A DNA stretch of 64,000 nucleotides from an uncultured Bacteroidota bacterium. GTDB lineage: Bacteria > Bacteroidota > Bacteroidia > Flavobacteriales > Flavobacteriaceae. Below the pieces are notes generated by a model. It did no database searches. It saw only the letters and a program-made list of their open reading frames with translations, and was not told where the DNA came from. The stretch lies in assembly GCA_902535165.1 (NCBI GenBank), contig CACASE010000004.1, forward strand, positions 1-64,000, given 5' to 3'. A program made the translations under genes and the position numbers. This document shows positions 1 to 6,896 of this stretch, in pieces (the stretch's first letter is position 1; every line of letters starts with the position of its first letter).

Positions 1-2
1 CA

Positions 3-1856
3 AATATTACCATTAATGGAATTCCATTTAATGATCCCGAGTCAATGGGTACCTTTTGGGTTAATTTGCCAGATTTTAGCTCCTCAATTGAAAGCCTGCA
101 AGTTCAACGAGGTGTTGGAACATCTACAAATGGCTCCGGTGCTTTTGGAGCAAGTATTAATATTTTAACGGACATTGTTTCTGATCAACCTTATGCTGAG
201 CTATCAAGTAGTTTTGGAAGTTATAACACCTTAAAAAATACAATTAAGTTTAGTACAGGGAAGATTAATGATTATTTTGAGTTATCTGGTAGGTTATCAA
301 AGATTGATTCTGATGGATATGTTGATAGGGCTTATTCTGATTTAAAATCATACTTTATCCAAGGTGCTTACACAAATGGAAGTACATTAATCAAGGCTAT
401 ATCATTTGGTGGACATGAAAAAACATATCAAGCATGGGATGGCTTATCTATGGATCAAGTTCTGGAAAATAGACGTCAAAATCCACTTACTTATGAAAAT
501 GAAATTGATAATTATAAGCAAGATCACTTTCAGCTGCATTGGAATGAAAAAATAAATAATTATTGGTCATTTAATTTAGGATTAAATTACACCGATGGAA
601 GAGGCTACTTTGAACAATATAAAGAGGATGATGATATTAATACATATGGAGGAATTGTTAAATCAGACATTGACAGTAACGGAAACGAAACTGGAACGAC
701 AGACTTAATAAGAAGAAGATGGTTAGATAATGATTTTTACGTTTTAAATAGCTCAATTAATTATATCAAGGATAAGATTGACTTAACTTTAAGTAGTTCT
801 TACAGCTCCTATGTTGGAGATCATTATGGAGAAGTAATTTGGGCTCGTAGTCTTAGTAATACTGGTGAAATAAGGGATAGGTATTATGAGGGGCTTGGTG
901 AAAAAAAAGATTTAAGTTTTTTTGCTAAACTACTGTATTCCATTAACAAAAAAACTGAATTATATACCGATATTCAGCTTAGAGGAGTAAAATATAATAC
1001 ATCCGGAGTCACATCAGATTTAATCAATATGGTTTTAGATAAATCATATAATTTTTTCAATCCCAAAATTGGGTTATCCTATAAGTTGAATTCAAGTTCA
1101 TTAATTTATGCTTCATACGCTAGAGCGAATAGAGAACCAAATAGAACGGATTTTGAAAGTAATTCTGAAATTAAACCTGAAAGGTTAAATGATATAGAAA
1201 TTGGTTGGCGGTTTAGAAATGAAAATATTCTACTTAATCTAAATAGTTACTTTATGCTTTATGATGAGCAGCTAGTTTTAACGGGAGAAATTGATGATGT
1301 TGGGAATCCTAAAAGAACAAATAGTGGGTCGAGCTCCAGGATTGGGTTAGAAATTGAAAATTCAATAAAATTATCAGAGTTATTTTCTGTGCAAACCAAT
1401 ATTACATTAAGTTCGAATAAGAATAAAAATATCTTTTCAATGGTTGATGGGGCATTATATAATTATGGAAAAACAAATATCTCTTTTTCCCCATCATTTA
1501 TTGGTTCAAATAATATAAACTACAAATACTCAGAAAATTTAAATTTTACATTTTTATCTAAATATGTTGGTAAACAATACATGAGTAATACTGATCAGCC
1601 TAATTCAATTCTTGATAGTTATTTTGTAAATGACTTAAGTATTTCATATTTATTACAACCAAATAAAATTTTTAAATCTATTTCTATTAATTTATTGATT
1701 AATAATTTGCTTAATAAAGAATACATTTCAAATGGTTATTATTATACATATGATGATACATGGAGCATCCCAGGTCAGATAATAACATTGGATGGTGCTG
1801 GATATTATCCACAAGCAACAAGAAATTTTTTAGCGGGATTTATTTTTAAATTTTAG
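3..1856 (+). CDS. TonB-dependent outer-membrane receptor (5' end outside window)
   Basis: The reading frame is already open at the left edge and carries plug-domain sequence (NGIPFNDPE, then VQRGVGTSTNGSGAFGASIN), so the signal peptide and the start of the plug lie outside the window. The rest is a long beta-barrel with alternating aromatic strands, a TonB-receptor-like segment (ASYARANREPNRTDFE, about residue 370 of the visible part), and a C-terminal strand ending in Phe, as expected for BamA-dependent insertion. Proteins of this family import scarce substrates such as siderophores, cobalamin or glycans across the outer membrane using TonB/ExbBD energy. The substrate cannot be read from the sequence, and no SusD partner is adjacent. 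Its stop codon overlaps the convergent lipoprotein gene by four bases. Confidence 0.93.
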   Translation, partial: NITINGIPFNDPESMGTFWVNLPDFSSSIESLQVQRGVGTSTNGSGAFGASINILTDIVSDQPYAELSSSFGSYNTLKNTIKFSTGKINDYFELSGRLSKIDSDGYVDRAYSDLKSYFIQGAYTNGSTLIKAISFGGHEKTYQAWDGLSMDQVLENRRQNPLTYENEIDNYKQDHFQLHWNEKINNYWSFNLGLNYTDGRGYFEQYKEDDDINTYGGIVKSDIDSNGNETGTTDLIRRRWLDNDFYVLNSSINYIKDKIDLTLSSSYSSYVGDHYGEVIWARSLSNTGEIRDRYYEGLGEKKDLSFFAKLLYSINKKTELYTDIQLRGVKYNTSGVTSDLINMVLDKSYNFFNPKIGLSYKLNSSSLIYASYARANREPNRTDFESNSEIKPERLNDIEIGWRFRNENILLNLNSYFMLYDEQLVLTGEIDDVGNPKRTNSGSSSRIGLEIENSIKLSELFSVQTNITLSSNKNKNIFSMVDGALYNYGKTNISFSPSFIGSNNINYKYSENLNFTFLSKYVGKQYMSNTDQPNSILDSYFVNDLSISYLLQPNKIFKSISINLLINNLLNKEYISNGYYYTYDDTWSIPGQIITLDGAGYYPQATRNFLAGFIFKF

Positions 1857-2275
1857 TTGTAAATTCTGAGGTTGTTGCCAATTCGTTCGGTTTTGTAACG
1901 GATCAATGGGTAATTTGATGTTGTATTACTATTTAGTAATTGTCCAGTAGCAAGACTATATATATTTCCTACACAATTACATTTTGCTTGAACTCCGTCA
2001 ATTTCAAGTTTTGGACAATCATCTCTTTTTTTGTGGTTTGGATCACAAGCCTCCCAAGCTAAAATATCGTTATTAAAATTAAATAGTATTACACCACAAA
2101 CTCCAAGACCATCAATAATAACAGAACCTCCAGTAAAATTTAAATTATCATAACTGGGAAGATTTAAATTAATTATTCTCTCGAAACTTATATCTGGTAA
2201 ATAAGGGTTGTAAGGCGATTGTTCATTTTCACAACTAATTAGAAAAAAAAATACAATCAAATAGTTTTTAACCAT
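1853..2275 (-). CDS. Lipoprotein with a degenerate Rieske-like domain
   Basis: A 140-residue protein with a short signal peptide and lipobox cysteine (FLISC, Cys15), so probably a periplasmic-side lipoprotein. Residues about 35-140 have the pattern of a Rieske fold: a first Cys/His cluster (ACDPNH, Cys77, His81), Cys87, a second cluster (KCNC, Cys99 and Cys101), the YSLATGQ turn, and a final strand with NNLRIYN. True Rieske clusters need CxH and CxxH. Here the first motif is Cys-x3-His and the second histidine is replaced by Val102, so a standard 2Fe-2S Rieske cluster is unlikely. The gene is divergent from greA. Function unknown; the fold assignment is from pattern only. Confidence 0.7.
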   Translation of the reverse strand: MVKNYLIVFFFLISCENEQSPYNPYLPDISFERIINLNLPSYDNLNFTGGSVIIDGLGVCGVILFNFNNDILAWEACDPNHKKRDDCPKLEIDGVQAKCNCVGNIYSLATGQLLNSNTTSNYPLIRYKTERIGNNLRIYN

Positions 2276-2306
2276 AGTGAATGTAAATTTAATTAAATAA
2301 CACTTA

Positions 2307-2314
2307 TAAATTTG
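2307..2314 (+). promoter_or_regulatory. Candidate -7 box of the greA operon
   Basis: TAAATTTG matches the Bacteroidota -7 consensus TAnnTTTG exactly. It sits 40 bases before the greA ATG in the gap between the divergent lipoprotein gene and greA. No TTG is seen at the usual -33 distance, so this is half a promoter. Confidence 0.45.
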
Positions 2315-2327
2315 TATATTAGTTACA

Positions 2328-2351
2328 CCTCTTACAAGAGGATTTTTTTTT
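2328..2351 (+). promoter_or_regulatory. Terminator-like hairpin and T-tract in the greA leader
   Basis: CCTCT-TACA-AGAGG (2328-2341) forms a five-base-pair stem with a four-base loop and is followed by A and nine T (2343-2351), ending three bases before the greA ATG. The arrangement looks like a weak intrinsic terminator or attenuator rather than a ribosome-binding region. If the -7 box at 2307 is used, almost the whole leader is this hairpin. Confidence 0.45.
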
Positions 2352-2354
2352 AAT

Positions 2355-2825
2355 ATGGGAATTAATTATTATACGCAAGAAGGCTTAGATAAATTAAGGG
2401 CTGAGTTAAATCAGCTAAAAGATGTTGAAAGACCAAATGCATCCAAAGCAATTGCTGAAGCCAGAGATAAAGGAGATTTAAGTGAAAATGCTGAATATGA
2501 TGCTGCAAAGGAAGCACAAGGACTTTTAGAACTTAAAATTTCTAAACTTGAGGAAACACTCTCTAATGCACGATTGATTGATGAATCACAATTAGATACT
2601 TCAAAAATTCTTGTATTGTCAAAAGTTAAAATTAAAAACCAGTTAAGTGGGGGAACTGTTGAATATCAGCTTGTCGCTGAGAGTGAGGCCAACCTTAAAA
2701 GCGGGAAGATTTCTGTAAATTCTCCAATAGGAAAAGGCCTTCTGGGAAAGTCAGTCGGAGATGTAGCTGAAATTAGTGTTCCCAGTGGTAAATTAAAATT
2801 TGAAATATTATCAATTAATCGATAA
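2355..2825 (+). CDS. greA: Transcription elongation factor GreA
   Basis: A 156-residue protein, the normal length for GreA. The N-terminal coiled coil (about residues 1-75) carries the conserved GDLSENAEYDAAKEAQ tip, whose acidic residues stimulate RNA polymerase to cleave backtracked transcripts. The C-terminal FKBP-like domain has SPIGKGLLGKSVGD and ends in a beta strand. It is the first gene of a tight set with HIT, DUF3127 and aat (gaps of 2-3 bases), so the four are probably co-transcribed. The leader holds a hairpin with a T-tract right before the start codon, which is notable because GreA itself acts on paused polymerase. Confidence 0.97.
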   Translation: MGINYYTQEGLDKLRAELNQLKDVERPNASKAIAEARDKGDLSENAEYDAAKEAQGLLELKISKLEETLSNARLIDESQLDTSKILVLSKVKIKNQLSGGTVEYQLVAESEANLKSGKISVNSPIGKGLLGKSVGDVAEISVPSGKLKFEILSINR

Positions 2826-2828
2826 ATT

Positions 2829-3221
2829 TTGTCATCTATTTTTACTAAAATAATAAGAGGTGAAATACCGTGTTATAAGGTTGATGAAACTGAGGATTGT
2901 CTTGCTTTTCTTGATATAAACCCTAATTCATATGGACATACTTTATGTATTTTAAAAAAAGAGATTGACTATATTTTTGATTTATCAGATGAGGAATTTT
3001 TATCATTAATGAAATTTTCAAAAAGAGTTGCTCTAGGCATAAAAAAATCTGTTGATTGTAAACGAGTGGCCATGTCCGTGGTAGGTTTGGAAGTTCCGCA
3101 CGTTCATGTTCATTTAATTCCAATTAATAATATGAATGATTTAAATTTTTCTAATAACTTAGGATTGGAAAAAATCAGTTTTGAACAAGTGTGTAATAAA
3201 ATAAAAAGTAATTTAGATTAA
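2829..3221 (+). CDS. HIT family nucleotide-binding protein
   Basis: A 130-residue histidine-triad protein. The diagnostic triad HVHVHLIP is at about residues 92-98, and the N-terminus (SSIFTKIIRGEIPCYKV) and AFLDINPNSYGHTL are typical of the Hint branch. These enzymes hydrolyse nucleoside phosphoramidates or similar adenylated substrates in the cytoplasm. The frame starts at TTG three bases after the greA stop, and no in-frame ATG lies near the conserved N-terminus, so TTG is the likely start. It is translated in tight linkage with greA and the DUF3127 gene. The physiological substrate is unknown. Confidence 0.93.
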   Translation: MSSIFTKIIRGEIPCYKVDETEDCLAFLDINPNSYGHTLCILKKEIDYIFDLSDEEFLSLMKFSKRVALGIKKSVDCKRVAMSVVGLEVPHVHVHLIPINNMNDLNFSNNLGLEKISFEQVCNKIKSNLD

Positions 3222-3223
3222 AG

Positions 3224-3595
3224 ATGAATATTTCAGGAAAAATAAAATTAATTAATGAAACGAAAGAGTACGGATCCAATGGTTTTAGAAAAAGAGAATT
3301 GGTAGTTACCACTCAAGAGCAATATCCACAAAATATTTTAGTTGAATTTGTACAAGACAGATGTGAAATTCTCGATTCATTTCAAGTTGGGGAGTTAGTA
3401 AAAATTGATATAAATATCCGCGGTAGAGAATGGACAAATAAAGATAATGAAGTCAAGTATTTTAATTCTATTCAAGGCTGGAGAATCGAAAAAATTGAAG
3501 AAAATTATGATTCTCAACTTCCACCAATCCCAACGAAAGAAGACTTGGGTACTAGCCAAGAAACCACTAAAGAACCTGATGACCTTCCATTTTAA
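3224..3595 (+). CDS. DUF3127 protein with an SSB-like C-terminal tip
   Basis: A 123-residue protein matching the Bacteroidota family DUF3127, which is thought to have an OB-like fold. Residues 1-95 hold the conserved core (ISGKIKLINETKEYGSNGFRKRELVV, with RGREW and GWRIEKIE later). The C-terminus is a short low-complexity linker followed by EPDDLPF. This closely resembles the acidic DDxPF tip with which single-stranded-DNA-binding protein SSB recruits repair and replication partners. I infer a role in DNA metabolism; this is not demonstrated. It is the third gene of the greA operon, with gaps of 2 and 3 bases to its neighbours. Confidence 0.88.
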   Translation: MNISGKIKLINETKEYGSNGFRKRELVVTTQEQYPQNILVEFVQDRCEILDSFQVGELVKIDINIRGREWTNKDNEVKYFNSIQGWRIEKIEENYDSQLPPIPTKEDLGTSQETTKEPDDLPF

Positions 3596-3598
3596 AAG

Positions 3599-4234
3599 AT
3601 GTTTAGACTTGGTGAAGATTTTGTTTTCCCCTCACCCATAAGCGCAGATAGCCATGGTATTGTAGCCTATGGTGGTGATCTAAACCCATTAAGAATAATT
3701 CAAGCTTATAAAAATGGTATTTTCCCTTGGTTTGAATCAGATGATGATCTACTTTGGTGGTCACCTAACCCAAGGATGGTATTATATCCTGAAAAAATAA
3801 AAGTTTCAAAAAGTTTAAAATCTTTTATCAAAAAAACCACTCTAAAAGTTACATTTAATAATGATTTTGAGGAAGTAATCAATTCATGTTCAAACATAAA
3901 AAGACTTGGTCAAAAAGGAACTTGGATAACACCAGGTTTAAAAAAATCATTCACTAAGTTACACGAAATGGGTTTAGCAATCTCAGTAGAGGTTTGGAAA
4001 AATAGTGAAATTGTTGGGGGGTTATATGGATTGGATCTTGGAGATGTTTTTTGTGGTGAAAGTATGTTTTCAAAATCTACTAACGCAAGTAAATTGGCAT
4101 TGGTTAGTTTATCTAGTGAGCTAAAAAAAAATAACTATAGGCTTATTGATTGTCAAGTGCCTTCTGAACATTTAAAAAGTATGGGTGCTGAGGAGATTTC
4201 CAGAGAAGAGTTTCTAAAAATATTAATTAAATAA
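3599..4234 (+). CDS. aat: Leucyl/phenylalanyl-tRNA--protein transferase
   Basis: A 211-residue Aat enzyme, which adds Leu or Phe from charged tRNA to N-terminal Arg or Lys and so marks proteins for ClpS/ClpAP degradation. Visible family signatures are GIVAYGGDLNP, AYKNGIFPWF, WWSPNPRMVL, GTWITPG and the C-terminal GNAT-like part with VGGLYGLDLGDVFCGESMFS. Length fits the family. It closes the greA operon, three bases after the DUF3127 gene, and overlaps the convergent truB by 12 bases at the stop codons. Confidence 0.96.
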   Translation: MFRLGEDFVFPSPISADSHGIVAYGGDLNPLRIIQAYKNGIFPWFESDDDLLWWSPNPRMVLYPEKIKVSKSLKSFIKKTTLKVTFNNDFEEVINSCSNIKRLGQKGTWITPGLKKSFTKLHEMGLAISVEVWKNSEIVGGLYGLDLGDVFCGESMFSKSTNASKLALVSLSSELKKNNYRLIDCQVPSEHLKSMGAEEISREEFLKILIK

Positions 4235-4918
4235 TAGTTTGTTTATTTGATCCATAGTCATACAGTCTTTAATGCTATAATCACCAATTGAGGATCTCTC
4301 AAGATACTTTAGATAAGCACCACTTTTTAGTTTTTTTCCAAAATCATGAGCTAGTGACCTAATATATGTTCCTTTTGAACATCTAATTTTAAAATCAAGC
4401 TCGGGAAAATTATTGTTGAGTAAATTAAAATCGTAAATATTAATCTTTCTGTAATTGATCTTAACATTATCTCCCTTTCTAGCCATTTCATATAGCCTTT
4501 TTCCTTTCACTTTTAGTGCAGAATAAATTGGTGGTTGTTGTTTAATCTCACCAATAAAACTATTCATGCTTTTTTCTATCAATCTATCGTTAATATGATC
4601 AATGGGGTAATTTTTATCAAATTCAGTTTCTCTATCAAATGAAGGTGTGGTTTTACCAATACAAAAAGTTGCATAATATGTTTTATCTAAGTTTTGAAGT
4701 TTTTCTATTTCTTTAGTTTTTTTTCCTGTGCAAATTAAAAGTAATCCTGTAGCAAGTGGGTCAAGTGTGCCAGCGTGACCAACCTTAATTTTTTTTATCT
4801 CAAATGATTTTTTAAAATCATACCTTATTTTTTTTACAACATCAAAAGAGGTCCAATTAAAGGGTTTAAAAACAGGAATGATTAATCCTTGAATAATTGA
4901 ATCTTTATTAATCTTCAC
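4223..4918 (-). CDS. truB: tRNA pseudouridine(55) synthase TruB
   Basis: A 231-residue TruB that makes pseudouridine 55 in the T-loop of tRNAs. The catalytic aspartate is in HAGTLDPLATGLLLICTGKKT, and KPFNWTSFDVV, PPIYSALKVKGKRLYEMAR and CSKGTYIRSLAHDFG are the other conserved blocks. The length fits the shorter form, and a C-terminal PUA domain is not evident. It is the last gene of the ftsX-DUF3098-uppP-truB operon, and its ATG overlaps the uppP stop by one base. Confidence 0.97.
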   Translation of the reverse strand: MKINKDSIIQGLIIPVFKPFNWTSFDVVKKIRYDFKKSFEIKKIKVGHAGTLDPLATGLLLICTGKKTKEIEKLQNLDKTYYATFCIGKTTPSFDRETEFDKNYPIDHINDRLIEKSMNSFIGEIKQQPPIYSALKVKGKRLYEMARKGDNVKINYRKINIYDFNLLNNNFPELDFKIRCSKGTYIRSLAHDFGKKLKSGAYLKYLERSSIGDYSIKDCMTMDQINKLLFN

Positions 4919-5709
4919 TATAAAATTGAATATAAAATTGATGAAATCCCAACTATAAAGCAGTAAAGCGCAAAGTATTTTAATTTACTTTTTCTAACAA
5001 AAAAAATCATCCATTTACACGCATAATATCCCGAAATCAATGCTGCAAAGAAACCAATGATGTAGTTAATAAGAATAGACCCATCATAAACAATATCATC
5101 AAATAATATCATTTTTAATGATGAACCAACAATTATTGGTATTACCATTAAAAATGAAAATTTTGCTGCAAGGTCTCTATTTATACCTATAAATATAGAG
5201 GTCGCAATTGTTGAGCCACTTCTTGATATACCTGGAAGTATAGCTAGGGCTTGTGCTAAACCAATTAAGAATGAATTTTTGGCATTAAGTTTTCTGTTTT
5301 TGGATTTAATTTTATCTGATATTAGCAGTAAAATGGATGTAGTTATTAGCATAGATCCAACCAATAATAAGTTTCCATTAAAAAGTTGATTTATTTTTTC
5401 TTCAAGAAAAAATCCTACTAAACCCGCTGGAATCATTGATACTATTATCATCAAAGTAAAATGAAAATTTTCATCATTCTTAAACTTAATTGTACTTTTT
5501 AAAATATTTTTTACATCATCCCAAAAATATATTAATGCACTAAATGCGGTTGCGAGGTGTAGTATTAATGTAAAAAAAAGTCCATTTTGGGCTTCGAATG
5601 ATAAACCTAAGATTTCTTTAAAAATTTCAATGTGACCACTTGAAGAAACAGGTAAGAATTCTGTTAAGCCTTGTACAATACCAAGAATGAAAGATTTAAT
5701 AATTTCCAA
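4918..5709 (-). CDS. uppP: Undecaprenyl-diphosphatase (UppP/BacA)
   Basis: A 263-residue integral membrane enzyme that dephosphorylates undecaprenyl pyrophosphate and so recycles the lipid carrier for peptidoglycan and other cell-wall polymers. The two active-site motifs are present: GLTEFLPVSSSGH near residue 15 and LPGISRSGSTI near residue 160. About seven or eight hydrophobic segments are seen. It sits between DUF3098 and truB with a one-base gap and a one-base overlap, an arrangement usual in Bacteroidota. Confidence 0.97.
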   Translation of the reverse strand: MEIIKSFILGIVQGLTEFLPVSSSGHIEIFKEILGLSFEAQNGLFFTLILHLATAFSALIYFWDDVKNILKSTIKFKNDENFHFTLMIIVSMIPAGLVGFFLEEKINQLFNGNLLLVGSMLITTSILLLISDKIKSKNRKLNAKNSFLIGLAQALAILPGISRSGSTIATSIFIGINRDLAAKFSFLMVIPIIVGSSLKMILFDDIVYDGSILINYIIGFFAALISGYYACKWMIFFVRKSKLKYFALYCFIVGISSILYSIL

Positions 5710-5710
5710 G

Positions 5711-5938
5711 CTATTCAGATTTTGTTAAAATTGCATAAACTTCAATAATAAAGCCTGTTACAACAAGGATTGGTGCCAGGCGTATTCTTCTAAAACTATA
5801 TATTTCTTCATTAAATATATTTGGATCATCACTCCCTCCTCCAGACATTAAAATGAAACCTATAGCAATAAAAAAAAGACCTAAAATCATAAATCTGTAA
5901 TTTCTTTTTCCAAATAGAAGTTTGTTTTTTTTATTCAT
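5711..5938 (-). CDS. DUF3098 small membrane protein
   Basis: A 75-residue protein with two predicted transmembrane helices (about residues 16-31 and 54-70) separated by a polar loop containing GGGSDDPNIFNEEIYSFRR. This matches the DUF3098 family, found in Bacteroidota between ftsX and uppP. The gene overlaps the ftsX stop by one base and ends two bases before the uppP ATG, so it is almost certainly co-transcribed. Linkage suggests an envelope or division role, but function is unknown. Confidence 0.88.
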   Translation of the reverse strand: MNKKNKLLFGKRNYRFMILGLFFIAIGFILMSGGGSDDPNIFNEEIYSFRRIRLAPILVVTGFIIEVYAILTKSE

Positions 5939-6801
5939 TAGTATAATTTATCAATTTTTGAGTTAAGAAATTTCGAGGTAATAAAATTTGTTGATATAAT
6001 TGAAATTAAAAAACTTAATATAAAGGCAATTGCAATAGAAATTAAAAATGAATTTTTAATTAATAACAAATCTATTTGAAAATAATTTGAGTTTATATAG
6101 TATACTACTGATACAAATAATAAAGAAGAAATGATTGCACTTATTAATCCTAATTTTAATTGAGTTAAAATGAATGGTTTTTTTATAAAGAATTTTGTTG
6201 CCCCGACTAACTGCATGGTTTTAATTGTCATTCTTTGAGAATAAATAGAAAGCCTTATCGTATTATTAATCAATATTATGGAAATAAGTATGAAGAAAAT
6301 AGCAATATATAAAACCCAATTTTGCGCTTTTTTAAAATTATCATTTATTAAAAAAATCAAGGGAGCGTCATAAGAGACCTCATTAATAAAATCTTCACTT
6401 TCAAAACTTTTAACAATCTCATTTATGAATAAAGATTCTACACTTTCTGAATAAAAATAAATATCAAATGAATTTAATAGTGGGTTATAGCCAAGAAAAT
6501 CCACAAAATTTTCTCCAATATCAGAACTAAATTTAACTGCAGCATCATCTTTTGATGTGTAAACAAATTTTTTGATATTAGAATCAATACTTAATTTTTT
6601 TTCAAATTGTGAGACCTCAACATCGCTTGCCTCATCGTTGAGAAAAACAACAACAGGTATTTTTTCCTTAAAATCATCAATAATTTTATTACTGTTTAAT
6701 ACAAAAAATGTAAATGATGATAAAAAAAATAGAACAGATGAAATGCTAATAACTACTAAAAGATAGTTTGAAAAAATTCTATTACTTTTTGAATTTGACA
6801 A
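5938..6801 (-). CDS. ftsX: FtsX-like cell-division ABC transporter permease
   Basis: A 287-residue protein with the FtsX layout: one transmembrane helix near residues 13-35, an extracellular domain to about residue 165, then three transmembrane helices. MKTMQLVGATKFFIKKPF marks the conserved FtsX-type FtsE-contacting region. FtsX with FtsE regulates peptidoglycan hydrolases during division. No ftsE is adjacent, as is common in this phylum. It is the first gene of the operon with DUF3098, uppP and truB, and is divergent from leuS. Confidence 0.92.
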   Translation of the reverse strand: MSNSKSNRIFSNYLLVVISISSVLFFLSSFTFFVLNSNKIIDDFKEKIPVVVFLNDEASDVEVSQFEKKLSIDSNIKKFVYTSKDDAAVKFSSDIGENFVDFLGYNPLLNSFDIYFYSESVESLFINEIVKSFESEDFINEVSYDAPLIFLINDNFKKAQNWVLYIAIFFILISIILINNTIRLSIYSQRMTIKTMQLVGATKFFIKKPFILTQLKLGLISAIISSLLFVSVVYYINSNYFQIDLLLIKNSFLISIAIAFILSFLISIISTNFITSKFLNSKIDKLY

Positions 6802-6853
6802 TTTAAAATTATTAGTAAAAGTAAGAAAGCTATTTAATTTTGAAGAACTTTTA

Positions 6854-6881
6854 TTGGATTAGCTTTAAAACAGTATTTTTG
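6854..6881 (+). promoter_or_regulatory. Predicted leuS promoter
   Basis: TTG (6854-6856), 17 bases, then TATTTTTG (6874-6881) fits the Bacteroidota promoter TTG-N17-23-TAnnTTTG. Transcription would start near 6886, about ten bases before the ATG at 6897. This argues against the longer reading frame from the TTG at 6840. Confidence 0.55.
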
Positions 6882-6896
6882 TTTTTTATAAAAATT

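Noticed and set aside
2923-3123. Minus-strand open frame opposite the HIT gene
   Set aside because: It lies entirely within the HIT coding region in antisense, has no recognisable features and is not a gene.
6840-6896. Longer leuS frame from TTG 6840
   Set aside because: A plausible promoter lies inside it, and the family N-terminus begins at the ATG at 6897.
6802-6896. T-box riboswitch before leuS (also checked before alaS and lysS)
   Set aside because: The leaders are too short and show no T-box sequence or specifier stem.
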